From: a virus
Reading direction: 5' to 3' (one strand)
IMG/VR virus record: IMGVR_UViG_3300032311_000329
Location: 1-39,121 of that record
Length of the DNA stretch: 39,121 nt
Part shown: piece by piece, positions 23,998 through 33,200 of the stretch
Layout of the letters: each line of letters starts with the position of its first letter
Numbering within the stretch: position 1 is the first letter of the stretch
Notes under the pieces: generated by a model
Told to the model about the DNA's origin: nothing
Seen by the model: the letters and a program-made list of their open reading frames with translations, nothing else
The model's database searches: none
Program-made: the position numbers and the translations under genes

Positions 23998-26183
23998 TGC
24001 CTAATACCGCAGTAAGAATATACTCAACAGGAGTATTGTCATCCAATGGTGAGTTCGATGAAGTCTCTAGAATATCTACAACTGGACTACTATTATATTA
24101 TGATGGTGCCAAAAGTTATTCTAGAGGTGGAAATACAGTATATGATTTAAGTTCCAGTAATAATAATGGAATTCTAGTTGGGACTTCAACTTATACAACA
24201 GCCAATTCTGGTTACTTCATCCAAAATGGCGGTGTAGGCTACATCACATCAACAACTCAATATAATAATCTTACTGAGTTTAGTATTGGTGCTTGGTTTA
24301 AAACATCTACAACATCCAGAGCAAGCAAACTAATTGGTTTCAGTAATGGTTTTGCTGGCAGTAATTATCTTGGTGCAAGTGATTCACTACCTTTCGAGAC
24401 CAGTTATGATAGACATTTGTATATTGGTTCAGACAATAAAGTGTATTTTGGAATATATCCAGGCCAAGTAGTAACTATTAACACAACACCAACATATACA
24501 GATAATGTTTGGCACTATGCGGTAGGAACTTTCTCAGGTTCACAATCTTCAATGAGATTGTATGTTGATGGTGTTTTACAGGCTTCAAATACACAATTTT
24601 CTACGGCTCAGGCATATCCAGGAAGATGGAAAATTGGTGCTGGTAGTTTAGGCGGTTGGCCAGCTAGCACTCAGCCTAGTATATTTTATGATGGTTCATT
24701 AGGCCCTGCAACAGTTTATAACCGTGCTTTGCCAGCAACAGAAGTTCTACAAAATTATAATTTGGATGCAGCACGTTTTGGAAGAACTTTTAATGCATAC
24801 ACAGCCTCAAAAACGTCATTAACATCGTTATCTGTGGCGGGAGAATTTGATGAAGTAACTTATAATACAACCACACCAATTATAAAGAATTTATTTTCTT
24901 ACTCTGAAGAATATGATAATGGTGCTTGGATAAATTCAAACATTACACTTTCACCTAATTCCGCTTTAGCACCAGACGGCACATTAACTGCGGATACTTT
25001 TACTGCAACCAATGGTGATCCCTACATCAGACAACAAATTACAATTACTGCTGGATTAACTTACACAGCTTCATTTTATATTAAAGGCGCTGCTAATAGT
25101 TCTGGTAAAACTGGATTTATTTGGCCTTGGTATCTATTAACTGCTACAGGAACAAATTATTATGGATCAAAGTTGTATACTATTACAACTGAATGGCAGA
25201 GAGTATTTTTTACATTTACAGCTGAATCAACAGGAACAGCCACAATACGTGTAGACCTTGCCGAGCCAGCTGCAGTTGGTGATACTTTTTATTTGTGGGG
25301 CGCTCAATTTGAAGTTAGTCCAAATCCAACAGATTATCAAGGCGTTAGAGCGGCCAACACTTTAATTCCTCCAAGATTTAGAAACAGAATAACATCCAAT
25401 GGTAACAATTATGTAATTGGAAGTTATGATGAAAGAAGTGGTATTCCTGTATCAGAAGGTTTAATTGTATACCTTGATGCATCTTTGGATCCAAGTTACA
25501 ATGGTTCTGGTACAAACTGGACAGGTATCAGTAGTAATAAAGCTAACGCATCAATTACATCATCAAGTGGTGGTGTAACAACCAGTTATGGTTTCAACAA
25601 AGCATTTGATACAATTACTTTGAATGATGGAAATTTAATTGATGGACAAATAAGAATTACTGGTGTAGATTTTAATACTTTGGCTCAGAGTAATAACTTT
25701 ACTGTTATGTTTGCAGCTAAAAAAGATTATTATGGCCCGGCTGGTAACTTGGTTGGCAATTCTGAATTTTTTCAAGCTGTTAATAATGGTTATGGTAGTG
25801 GTTGGAGAATTGTTGAAGAAAATCAGGGACCACTTGGAAGACCTTTTACAGGAACACATTATTGGGGTTTATCTATGAGTCCTGCAGCCACGCCAGCAGG
25901 ATGGGGTTTAGGTGTAGGTGACACATCAACAAATAGAATGTGTATTGTTGCGTTCTCCGTATCACCTACAACTGTTTATGGATTCTGTAATGGAAATACC
26001 ACAACAACTACGAATCCAGGAACTTATGCTGGTTCTACAAGTCGAGGTTGGATAAGTTTTACAGGTGCTGGTGCTGGTTCATTTAACGGCCAAATTGGTT
26101 TCTTTATGGTATACAACCGAGCACTTTCATTAGTTGAAATGACACAGAATTATAATGCGTTCCGTAGAAGATATAACTTATAA
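23997..26183 (+). CDS. Double LamG-like adhesin (728 aa)
   Basis: Three beta domains are joined by short repeated linkers (SNGEFDEV near 18, VAGEFDEV near 279, IGSYDE near 477). Domain 1 (about 30-255) is a LamG/concanavalin-like fold: GLLLYYDGAKSY, LTEFSIGAWFKTS, VWHYAVGTFSGSQSSMRLYV and YNRALPATEVLQNYN. Domain 2 (about 297-455) starts LFSYSEEYDNGAW and looks like the carbohydrate-binding-like domain often found in phage fibres. Domain 3 (about 486-728) is a second LamG-like fold ending FMVYNRALSLVEMTQNYN. Such domains bind sugars, so a surface-glycan receptor is likely. No hydrolase motif is seen. It starts on the last base of the preceding stop. Confidence 0.8.
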   Translation: MPNTAVRIYSTGVLSSNGEFDEVSRISTTGLLLYYDGAKSYSRGGNTVYDLSSSNNNGILVGTSTYTTANSGYFIQNGGVGYITSTTQYNNLTEFSIGAWFKTSTTSRASKLIGFSNGFAGSNYLGASDSLPFETSYDRHLYIGSDNKVYFGIYPGQVVTINTTPTYTDNVWHYAVGTFSGSQSSMRLYVDGVLQASNTQFSTAQAYPGRWKIGAGSLGGWPASTQPSIFYDGSLGPATVYNRALPATEVLQNYNLDAARFGRTFNAYTASKTSLTSLSVAGEFDEVTYNTTTPIIKNLFSYSEEYDNGAWINSNITLSPNSALAPDGTLTADTFTATNGDPYIRQQITITAGLTYTASFYIKGAANSSGKTGFIWPWYLLTATGTNYYGSKLYTITTEWQRVFFTFTAESTGTATIRVDLAEPAAVGDTFYLWGAQFEVSPNPTDYQGVRAANTLIPPRFRNRITSNGNNYVIGSYDERSGIPVSEGLIVYLDASLDPSYNGSGTNWTGISSNKANASITSSSGGVTTSYGFNKAFDTITLNDGNLIDGQIRITGVDFNTLAQSNNFTVMFAAKKDYYGPAGNLVGNSEFFQAVNNGYGSGWRIVEENQGPLGRPFTGTHYWGLSMSPAATPAGWGLGVGDTSTNRMCIVAFSVSPTTVYGFCNGNTTTTTNPGTYAGSTSRGWISFTGAGAGSFNGQIGFFMVYNRALSLVEMTQNYNAFRRRYNL

Positions 26184-26187
26184 GTGG

Positions 26188-26195
26188 AATAAATA
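26188..26195 (+). promoter_or_regulatory. AATAAATA before the gene at 26200
   Basis: One base from the T4 late octamer and located in a 16-base gap, but only four bases before the ATG, so a transcript from it could not include a leader. Probably chance, or an element serving genes further downstream. Confidence 0.2.
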
Positions 26196-26199
26196 GCAC

Positions 26200-26664
26200 A
26201 TGGCAAAACTACTATCAGGAACACGAATATACGGCTCTGCTAACGTTGATACATCGTTAGCGGTTGGCAACACAGTATTTGCAGATAAAATTACGACTAC
26301 CAGTATACCACTGGTATTGAATGACATTTCCAATCAGTTTGATGGATTGAAAGCAGTTTTTTCATTAAAAACTGACCAGACAGCTGTAACAAACACAAGC
26401 ATTACCGATTCTAAAAACCTTGAGGTTATTGTAAATGGGAGAAGATTGTCTCCTTATGTTAAAGAACTTCCATATCCATGGTTAAATACATATGATTCTT
26501 TTAAAGGTTATCGTGTTGTAGCAACTAGTAATAGTTCAAACGTTATTATTTACAATGCACCAGAATCTGGAGACCAAGCGGTTTTAACCATCATAAATAG
26601 TTCATTAACTATTCAAACAAGAAAATACCCATATTCAGCTGCTACAATAGCACTAGGAGATTAA
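26200..26664 (+). CDS. Conserved virion protein (154 aa)
   Basis: The central motif LNDISNQFDGLKAVFSLKTD, then S-K-NLEVIVNGRRLSPYV and PYPWLNTYD, is characteristic of a structural family in T4-like cyanophages and relatives. The core resembles the V-x-VNG attachment domain of the YIGN fibres. The N-terminus (LLSGTRIYGSANVDTSLAVG) resembles fibre beta repeats. The end SAATIALGD recalls the IALG termini at 8580 and 37820. It probably attaches or caps fibres; the role is inferred from family and neighbours. Confidence 0.72.
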   Translation: MAKLLSGTRIYGSANVDTSLAVGNTVFADKITTTSIPLVLNDISNQFDGLKAVFSLKTDQTAVTNTSITDSKNLEVIVNGRRLSPYVKELPYPWLNTYDSFKGYRVVATSNSSNVIIYNAPESGDQAVLTIINSSLTIQTRKYPYSAATIALGD

Positions 26665-26668
26665 TTAA

Positions 26669-29536
26669 ATGGCAAAGCACGTTATACTAGAGAGTTACAC
26701 ATTTACGCCAGCGACAAGAACTGTTGCTATTACTGGTAAAAATATTCGTAGAGAACAACTATTGTTAATTACAAATACAACAACCGGCACCGTAATTTAT
26801 AACTTCTCAGACCCTTCGTTAGGTGCAACAAGTTATACTAACTCAGCTAACACAGTAACAGGTCAAGAAACCACAACTGTTGTTCTTTCATATGCTACAG
26901 CAGCAATGAACTCAACAGATAAGTTGTCTATTCTCACAGAAGAAACTTATAGTGAAATGGTTCCTGCTGAAGTATTCCGAGACCCTGTGGATAAACTTCG
27001 TGTTTCTACACCACAGGCTTTGATTGATACCGACTTTGAATATGGTCCACAACCAACCAAGTGGGAATCAATTACACTTTTGAATAATCGTCCTTCTGCG
27101 TTCTATGATTCGACACAAGGTATTTCAAACGTTTCTTCCAATTTAACGTTCTCAAATGCTTCAGTTGGTACAGCATATACGATGACAAGTGCAACTGCTT
27201 CAACTAAAACAGTTACAATCGGTCTAACAAACACAGTAGGTATCACAGTTGGTCTTCCAATCTTTATTCAGGGTACATTAGATAATGCTAATACTGACGG
27301 ATGGTGGCAAGTTGAAAGTGTTTCTACAAACACCAATATCACTTTTACAGTAACAAATACACCTGCAGCTGCATTATTTGATGCTAGTAAAACTATTTTG
27401 TTTATTGGTTCTTGGTATACTGGTGCTGCAATTCCTGCTGGTACTTCTGCTATCTCCTTGAGTGGTTCTGTAGCAACTGTTACTACAACTAATGCTCACG
27501 GATTAAGAGTTGGTGATGGTGTATACATTGTTGGTGCAACGGGTATGACGGGCCTATTGAATAGTAGTTGGACCGTAGCAACAACACCAACAGTTAATAC
27601 ATTTACTTTTACATGTACGGCAACCGGTACAATTACAACAACATTAAACGGATCAATTTATGCACGACCATTGGGTTATGTGCAACATAGACCATTCGAT
27701 GGTGGTGTTCAATTTAGTAACGTATCACCATATCACGGCTATCAAGTTATTCGCCAGACACGCCGTCAGTTCCGCTATCAATCTGGTAAAGGTATTCAAT
27801 TCTCAACTGGCTCTATTTTAAAACCAGCTTTGTCTGTTGACAACATTACAAGTTCAGGCACAACAGTTACAGTTGCAACTAAATTTGCTCATGGTATTTT
27901 ACCTGGTTCATACATCACAGTAAGTGGTTGTAATGAAACCGCTTATAACGGAACATTTCTTGTTGCAACTGCTCCAACACCATTAACAATCACATATACC
28001 GCTTTAACTGCTCCGTCTGCTTCGCCTGCAACAGGATTCCCATTAACAGTTAGCCCAAGTTCATGGTATGGTTCTGCTAATCGTGTAGGCATGTTTGACT
28101 CACAAAACGGATTCTTCTTTGAATTTGATGGTCAAACATTGTATGCTGTTAAACGTTCAAGTACAGCTCAACTATCTGGTGTAGCCGCTGTTACTGTCAA
28201 CTCTAATTCTGTTGTTGGCACAAGTACAAAGTTTAGTTCACAATTAAAACCCGGCGATAACGTGGTTATTCGTGGCCAATCATATCTTGTACAAACAATT
28301 ACATCAGATACACAGATGTATATTTACCCTGAGTATCGTGGCGTAACTGCGGCGGCTTGTCAAGTTAGTAAAACGATTGATACAAAATTTCCACAAAGTG
28401 CATGGAATATTGACAAGTGTGACGGTACAGGAGCATCTTTGTATAACCTTGATTTAACTAAGATGCAGATGTTCTATGCAGACTATACATGGTATGGTGC
28501 TGGTGCAATTCGTTTTGGCTTCAAGAACAACCGTGGTGAAGTTATTTACTGCCATCGTATTCCAAATAATAACGTAAATACAGAAGCTTACATGCGTTCT
28601 GGTAACTTACCTGCACGTTATGAAACTAACACATTACCAGTTAGAACATTCTTAACCGCTACATTAGCAAGTGGTTCAACAGGACCATTGACTGTTAATG
28701 ATACAACTTTCTTCCCATCAACAGGCACTTTATTAATCTCTGCGGCTGGTGATACAAGTTCTGCAATTGAATATATTACCTACACAGGTAAAACTGCAAC
28801 TACATTTACAGGTTTGACACGTAATGCAACAGGCGGTACAGGTTCTGCAACCACATTTACGTATTCTGCAACTGCCCCAATTAACATTGAATCATACTCA
28901 CCAGGCCAAGCATCAACAGTTAGCCATTGGGGTTCTTCTGTTATTATGGATGGTCGTTACGATGATGATAAATCATTCGTGTTCGTTGCTGGTATGAGTA
29001 GAACTCAAACTATCAATAACGTTGCTCAAGATGCTACTGTTCCACTATTGAGTATTCGTTTGTCTCCGTCAGTTGATAATGGTTTAAGTGGTGTTTTAGG
29101 ACAACGTGAAATTATTAATCGTATGCAGTTGGTTCTCCGCTCAATGGCAATTCAAACAACTGGTGCTGCAGCAGTGTTCTTGGTCACATTACGTTTGAAT
29201 GGTCGTGTAAACGGCGGTACATTCCAGGCAGTTGGTGGTTCATCACTAGCACAGATTGCTTATCACGGTACTGGCGCAGGAACATCAATTGCTGGTGGTG
29301 AAAACATCTTCGGTTTCTATGTTTACACTCCAGGTGTTCTTTCTGAAGACTTGTTCTTGGTTCGTGATATTGGTAACAGTATCTTGGGCGGTGGTACAAA
29401 CAATAACGTTCCCAATACTGTTAATAACATTTATCCGGATGGTCCAGATATTATTACAGTTTGTGCAACAAACGTTACCGCAATTACGACCAACTCAATT
29501 AATACACGAGTAAGTTGGACTGAGGCTCAGGCTTAA
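26669..29536 (+). CDS. Large conserved structural protein of marine T4-like phages (955 aa)
   Basis: The N-terminal domain (MAKHVILESYTFTPATRTVA) is followed by FRDPVDKLRVSTPQALIDTD (about 109-128) and N-N-R-PSAFYDSTQG near 140. RPFDGGVQF with RQTRRQFRYQSGKGIQFSTG (about 341-380) is a signature I know from virion proteins of marine T4-like phages. Two HG-type beta modules interrupt the core (AHGLRVGD near 275; FAHGILPGS near 406), and a further beta module with VVGTSTKF occupies about 502-570. The C-terminal half has VIYCHRIPNNN and MDGRYDDDKSFVFVAG. AGGAG (26655-26659) inside the previous gene is nine bases before the ATG. It is likely a baseplate-peripheral or fibre-base protein. Confidence 0.8.
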   Translation: MAKHVILESYTFTPATRTVAITGKNIRREQLLLITNTTTGTVIYNFSDPSLGATSYTNSANTVTGQETTTVVLSYATAAMNSTDKLSILTEETYSEMVPAEVFRDPVDKLRVSTPQALIDTDFEYGPQPTKWESITLLNNRPSAFYDSTQGISNVSSNLTFSNASVGTAYTMTSATASTKTVTIGLTNTVGITVGLPIFIQGTLDNANTDGWWQVESVSTNTNITFTVTNTPAAALFDASKTILFIGSWYTGAAIPAGTSAISLSGSVATVTTTNAHGLRVGDGVYIVGATGMTGLLNSSWTVATTPTVNTFTFTCTATGTITTTLNGSIYARPLGYVQHRPFDGGVQFSNVSPYHGYQVIRQTRRQFRYQSGKGIQFSTGSILKPALSVDNITSSGTTVTVATKFAHGILPGSYITVSGCNETAYNGTFLVATAPTPLTITYTALTAPSASPATGFPLTVSPSSWYGSANRVGMFDSQNGFFFEFDGQTLYAVKRSSTAQLSGVAAVTVNSNSVVGTSTKFSSQLKPGDNVVIRGQSYLVQTITSDTQMYIYPEYRGVTAAACQVSKTIDTKFPQSAWNIDKCDGTGASLYNLDLTKMQMFYADYTWYGAGAIRFGFKNNRGEVIYCHRIPNNNVNTEAYMRSGNLPARYETNTLPVRTFLTATLASGSTGPLTVNDTTFFPSTGTLLISAAGDTSSAIEYITYTGKTATTFTGLTRNATGGTGSATTFTYSATAPINIESYSPGQASTVSHWGSSVIMDGRYDDDKSFVFVAGMSRTQTINNVAQDATVPLLSIRLSPSVDNGLSGVLGQREIINRMQLVLRSMAIQTTGAAAVFLVTLRLNGRVNGGTFQAVGGSSLAQIAYHGTGAGTSIAGGENIFGFYVYTPGVLSEDLFLVRDIGNSILGGGTNNNVPNTVNNIYPDGPDIITVCATNVTAITTNSINTRVSWTEAQA

Positions 29537-29550
29537 TAGAGGACTGAAAT

Positions 29551-29949
29551 ATGGCCTCTAGGGATTATTTAAGACACCTAGTATCTAATACCGCACCGGT
29601 TGGCACAAGGGCCGGTGACGAGTATTATGATCCTATTTCCAATAAACTATATAAGACATTAGTAGTTAATGGAACAACCGTATCACAAGTTGAGGTGTTA
29701 TTAACTCCAACTGGTGGTACTGCAAGTTATGCCAACACTTTAACAGTAAAGGCTGCAACAAATTCTGTATTGAACATCCCAGCTAACTATACTTTGGCAT
29801 CGGCCGATGGTAGACTTAACTTGGATGTTTTTGTTGATGGTTATAAAATGGTTAAAGGTCTTGATTACAATGAGAGAACTGCCAATACAATCACAACATT
29901 AATATCAATACCTGCTGGCTCAACAATTGAATATAAGATATTAAGATGA
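29551..29949 (+). CDS. Small virion protein with fibre attachment-like domain (132 aa)
   Basis: The N-terminal part (MASRDYLRHLVSNTAPVGTR, GDEYYDPISNKLYK) resembles sequences in which phages describe a G-D-E-x-Y-x-x-x-x-N-x-L-Y turn near fibre bases. The C-terminal part (RLNLDVFVDGYKMVKGLDYN, ending PAGSTIEYKILR) is again the V-x-V-D/N-G..Y beta unit of the YIGN fibres. AGAGGA (29538-29543) lies seven bases before the ATG. It is probably structural; no enzyme motif is present. The stop overlaps the next start (ATGA). Confidence 0.68.
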   Translation: MASRDYLRHLVSNTAPVGTRAGDEYYDPISNKLYKTLVVNGTTVSQVEVLLTPTGGTASYANTLTVKAATNSVLNIPANYTLASADGRLNLDVFVDGYKMVKGLDYNERTANTITTLISIPAGSTIEYKILR

Positions 29950-30230
29950 TAGATAAAATTAATCCAAACATTCGTAGCATCATTCACATTTTAAATAATT
30001 GGAATTTTACATATGATGGACAGTATGTAACGGCAAATTTAAATATTCATATTACAAAAGATGAATTGATTGCCACTAGAGATGCTTTGCAAGAAGAATT
30101 AAAACAAAAACAAAATACGGCTGAATCAACTATTACAGATGAAGAAGTCCGTGATTATATGGAAGCCATCTACGATTTGAATTTTGCTTTAAACGAATTG
30201 GATAAGAGTAATGGCATCAATATCGAGTAA
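29946..30230 (+). CDS. Unknown small acidic helical protein (94 aa)
   Basis: Starts within the previous stop (ATGA), implying coupled translation. The sequence (MIDKINPNIRSIIHILNNWN, TKDELIATRDALQEELKQKQ, EEVRDYMEAIYDLNFALNEL) is mostly charged helix. Its 3' end overlaps the next gene by 20 bases. I do not recognise a family. The position between two structural genes suggests a morphogenesis or chaperone role, which is inference. Confidence 0.6.
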   Translation: MIDKINPNIRSIIHILNNWNFTYDGQYVTANLNIHITKDELIATRDALQEELKQKQNTAESTITDEEVRDYMEAIYDLNFALNELDKSNGINIE

Positions 30231-33200
30231 TACAGGTTCAGCATTAACCAGCCCAAGAATGTTATGGGCAGATACTCTATCATGGGTTGGCCAAGCTGTT
30301 CCTGGTAATTTAGATGATGTTACAATTTCTGGTTTTAGAACCACGATTAACCAAGGTAACATTTCAAAATGGTCTGGTACCATTACGATTACTGTAGCAT
30401 CAACATCTGGATTTCCTACAACAGGATATTTTTACACATACACCAACTTTGGTGATTATGTAAAAGTGTTATACACTGGTTTAACTGGAACAACATTTAC
30501 TGGTTGTTCAATTGATTATACCGACCCACTCTGTAATTGGAAATATTCAACTGTAACCCAAACACTTTCAACTAACTATTACAATTATGGTTCAGTAATT
30601 GGTAATGGTTATTATGTTTATAGTCCTGCTCCTCTAATAACAATTCCTAATAATTATCAGGCCAATGTTTCTACACTTACTATCAGTAATGGTGGTATTC
30701 TTAACATTGAACCAGGTGGAAGATTAACTGCTAATAATTTTATCACAATACGTGATGGTAGATTTATTGGTAGAGCAAATACAACAAACAACTCCATCAT
30801 TTCTATTAACAGAACAGAAGCAAGTGGTGTTGGTTATTTGCAGACAGAAAATTATCCAATGTCTATCTTGGATGTAGATGGTGATGAAACAAGAAGTTAC
30901 GGCACAACAAATACTGCAATTGCCGTTGGTGATGCAATCATTAACATTACTCCTGTATTAGGAAGTTTTGCAGTTGGTGATGAAATTGCCATTTATGACA
31001 CATCGTATGCTAACACACGGGTATCTTATTATCCATTCCGAGATGTGTCTAATGATTGGCGTTTAGTTAGAGATGAAGGCTTTGATGTTGCTGGTGTAGT
31101 AGGCAATCAAATTGCATTAGCAAGACGCAATGGTGCTCGTGGTAGAATTAAAGGTGTTGCAACGTCCGGTTCACAGAAAGTTTTAACAGTTGATAAAGAT
31201 GAATTTATTAACCAAATGAACTTTAAACCTGGTGATATTGTTGTAATCAATAACACCAAATACACATTAGCGGATGTTAAAGAATCAGAATTAGATTTGG
31301 CTGCATATGATTTCCAAACAGGTTCTACACTAGCTGATTTCTTAACTGATTATGCATCGTCAACAGGCCCTTGGGCAATCGATTCATATGGTGCTTATCC
31401 TACAACAAACAATTATAACACAATTGTACATAAACAAATCTTTCGCCGTGACGTAATCGTTGAAGCTGAAATTAGTCCCTTGAATCAATACTTCACAGGT
31501 TCAAGAGGCACAGACCAATTTGGTTTGTTGTTTAGTTACGACCCAGCATTTAGAAACGGAACAAGAAGTCCACAAGACGTCACAATGACCGGTCGTTTTA
31601 GTGGTAAAGATGCAGGCGCAACACCTTATCTAACACTTGGTGCCAAATATTCTGGTCCTGGCACAGACAACTGGACCGACTTGTCAATTGATCCAACATT
31701 TAGAACCGTGATGCAAGGACCTCATACAGAAAGAGTTGAGTTGCGTAATGGTATTTTAAAAGCGTTTATCAATGGTGAACAAATTGGAGAACGTTTTGAA
31801 GAATCTGGTGGCCATCGTGGTTTAGTTGGTTGGTATTCTTGGAATAATACATCTACCCGTGTTAAATCTTTTAGAGTTAAAGCAACAACAGTAGATTTGT
31901 ATATTACGACTACTGATAATTTTACAATTAATGATATTGCATATGAGTCTGGTGCAGAATATGCTCACACATCTGGCCAAAGAATTCTAAAAATTGCAAG
32001 TAAGGTTACAAGTCCTGGTACACATGATGATTTATCATTTAATTACCGTGGTTTGTATTCTGCTAATTCTTGGCCAATGTGTATAAACTATAATGGTGGA
32101 ACTACTAGTAACTATTTGTGGAATTTAAATACTCATACGTTCACATATGCTCACGAAGTGTATATGGATTTGGGTACAGCAGCTAACTGTAGTATTACAG
32201 TTGACTTAGCACAATCACAAACATTTACACATGTATCTTTGACACCTCGTATGGATGATGCTGGTTCTGCAACTGGTGCTGGTTTTAGAGGCGTTCAAGT
32301 TTTAGGTTCAAATGATAATAGTAACTTTACATTATTATATGGACCAACTGATGATGTAAAACGTTATTGTAATCCGCAAAGTGATTCTTATCCATGGTAT
32401 CAACAAATGGGTCACTACTATACCGGTTCACAGACATATCGGTATGTTAAAGTTATTATGAACGGACATAATGGTTCAGCCAATCCAACATTAAATCGTT
32501 TGATTGGAGTAGGTGTTTATAACTTTGCATCCAACAATTATACCATTGTTGTTAATAATGCTTCTGATTTTGCCAATGGTGATGTGATTACAGTATTGGG
32601 TCACGCTAACTACATCAGTAATGATGATTACCACCATTATCAAGCAGTTAAGGCTGGCCAGAATCCAGACACATATTTCTACACATCCAATACACACTCA
32701 ACTATTGTAAATAAAGTTGGTAACACTTTATATTTGGACAGACCAATCAACTATGGTTATGTTGAAGGCCGTGAGTCAGTAGTTAAAATTAATCGAAACT
32801 TTAAGATGTTAGGTTACTATGATGTTAATGGTGGAACTAAATTCCAAAAACCGTACTTTAAAGTTAACCAAGGTAGTAATTTTTGCCAAATTAGGTTGAT
32901 AAAAAACTGGCAATTCTATAACGTTGGTTCAAGTAGAACATCAGGTTCAAGTTTTAACAGAGGCGTTGATATAGCAAACCAAGATAACTGGAACCCATCT
33001 GTTATTGATGGTATTTCAATTATTGGTTATAACAACTCTGATGCAAATGGTCTAACGATGCAAAACGGTTCTGCTATTTGTAGGAATGGTTATGTTGGTA
33101 ATGTAAGAGATTTTAGGCCTTACTACTGCACATCTCGCCAAGGTGTTGCAACTTATAACATGAAAATGAATAGTCTTTATAGGTTTAGACCTGAAAGTTT

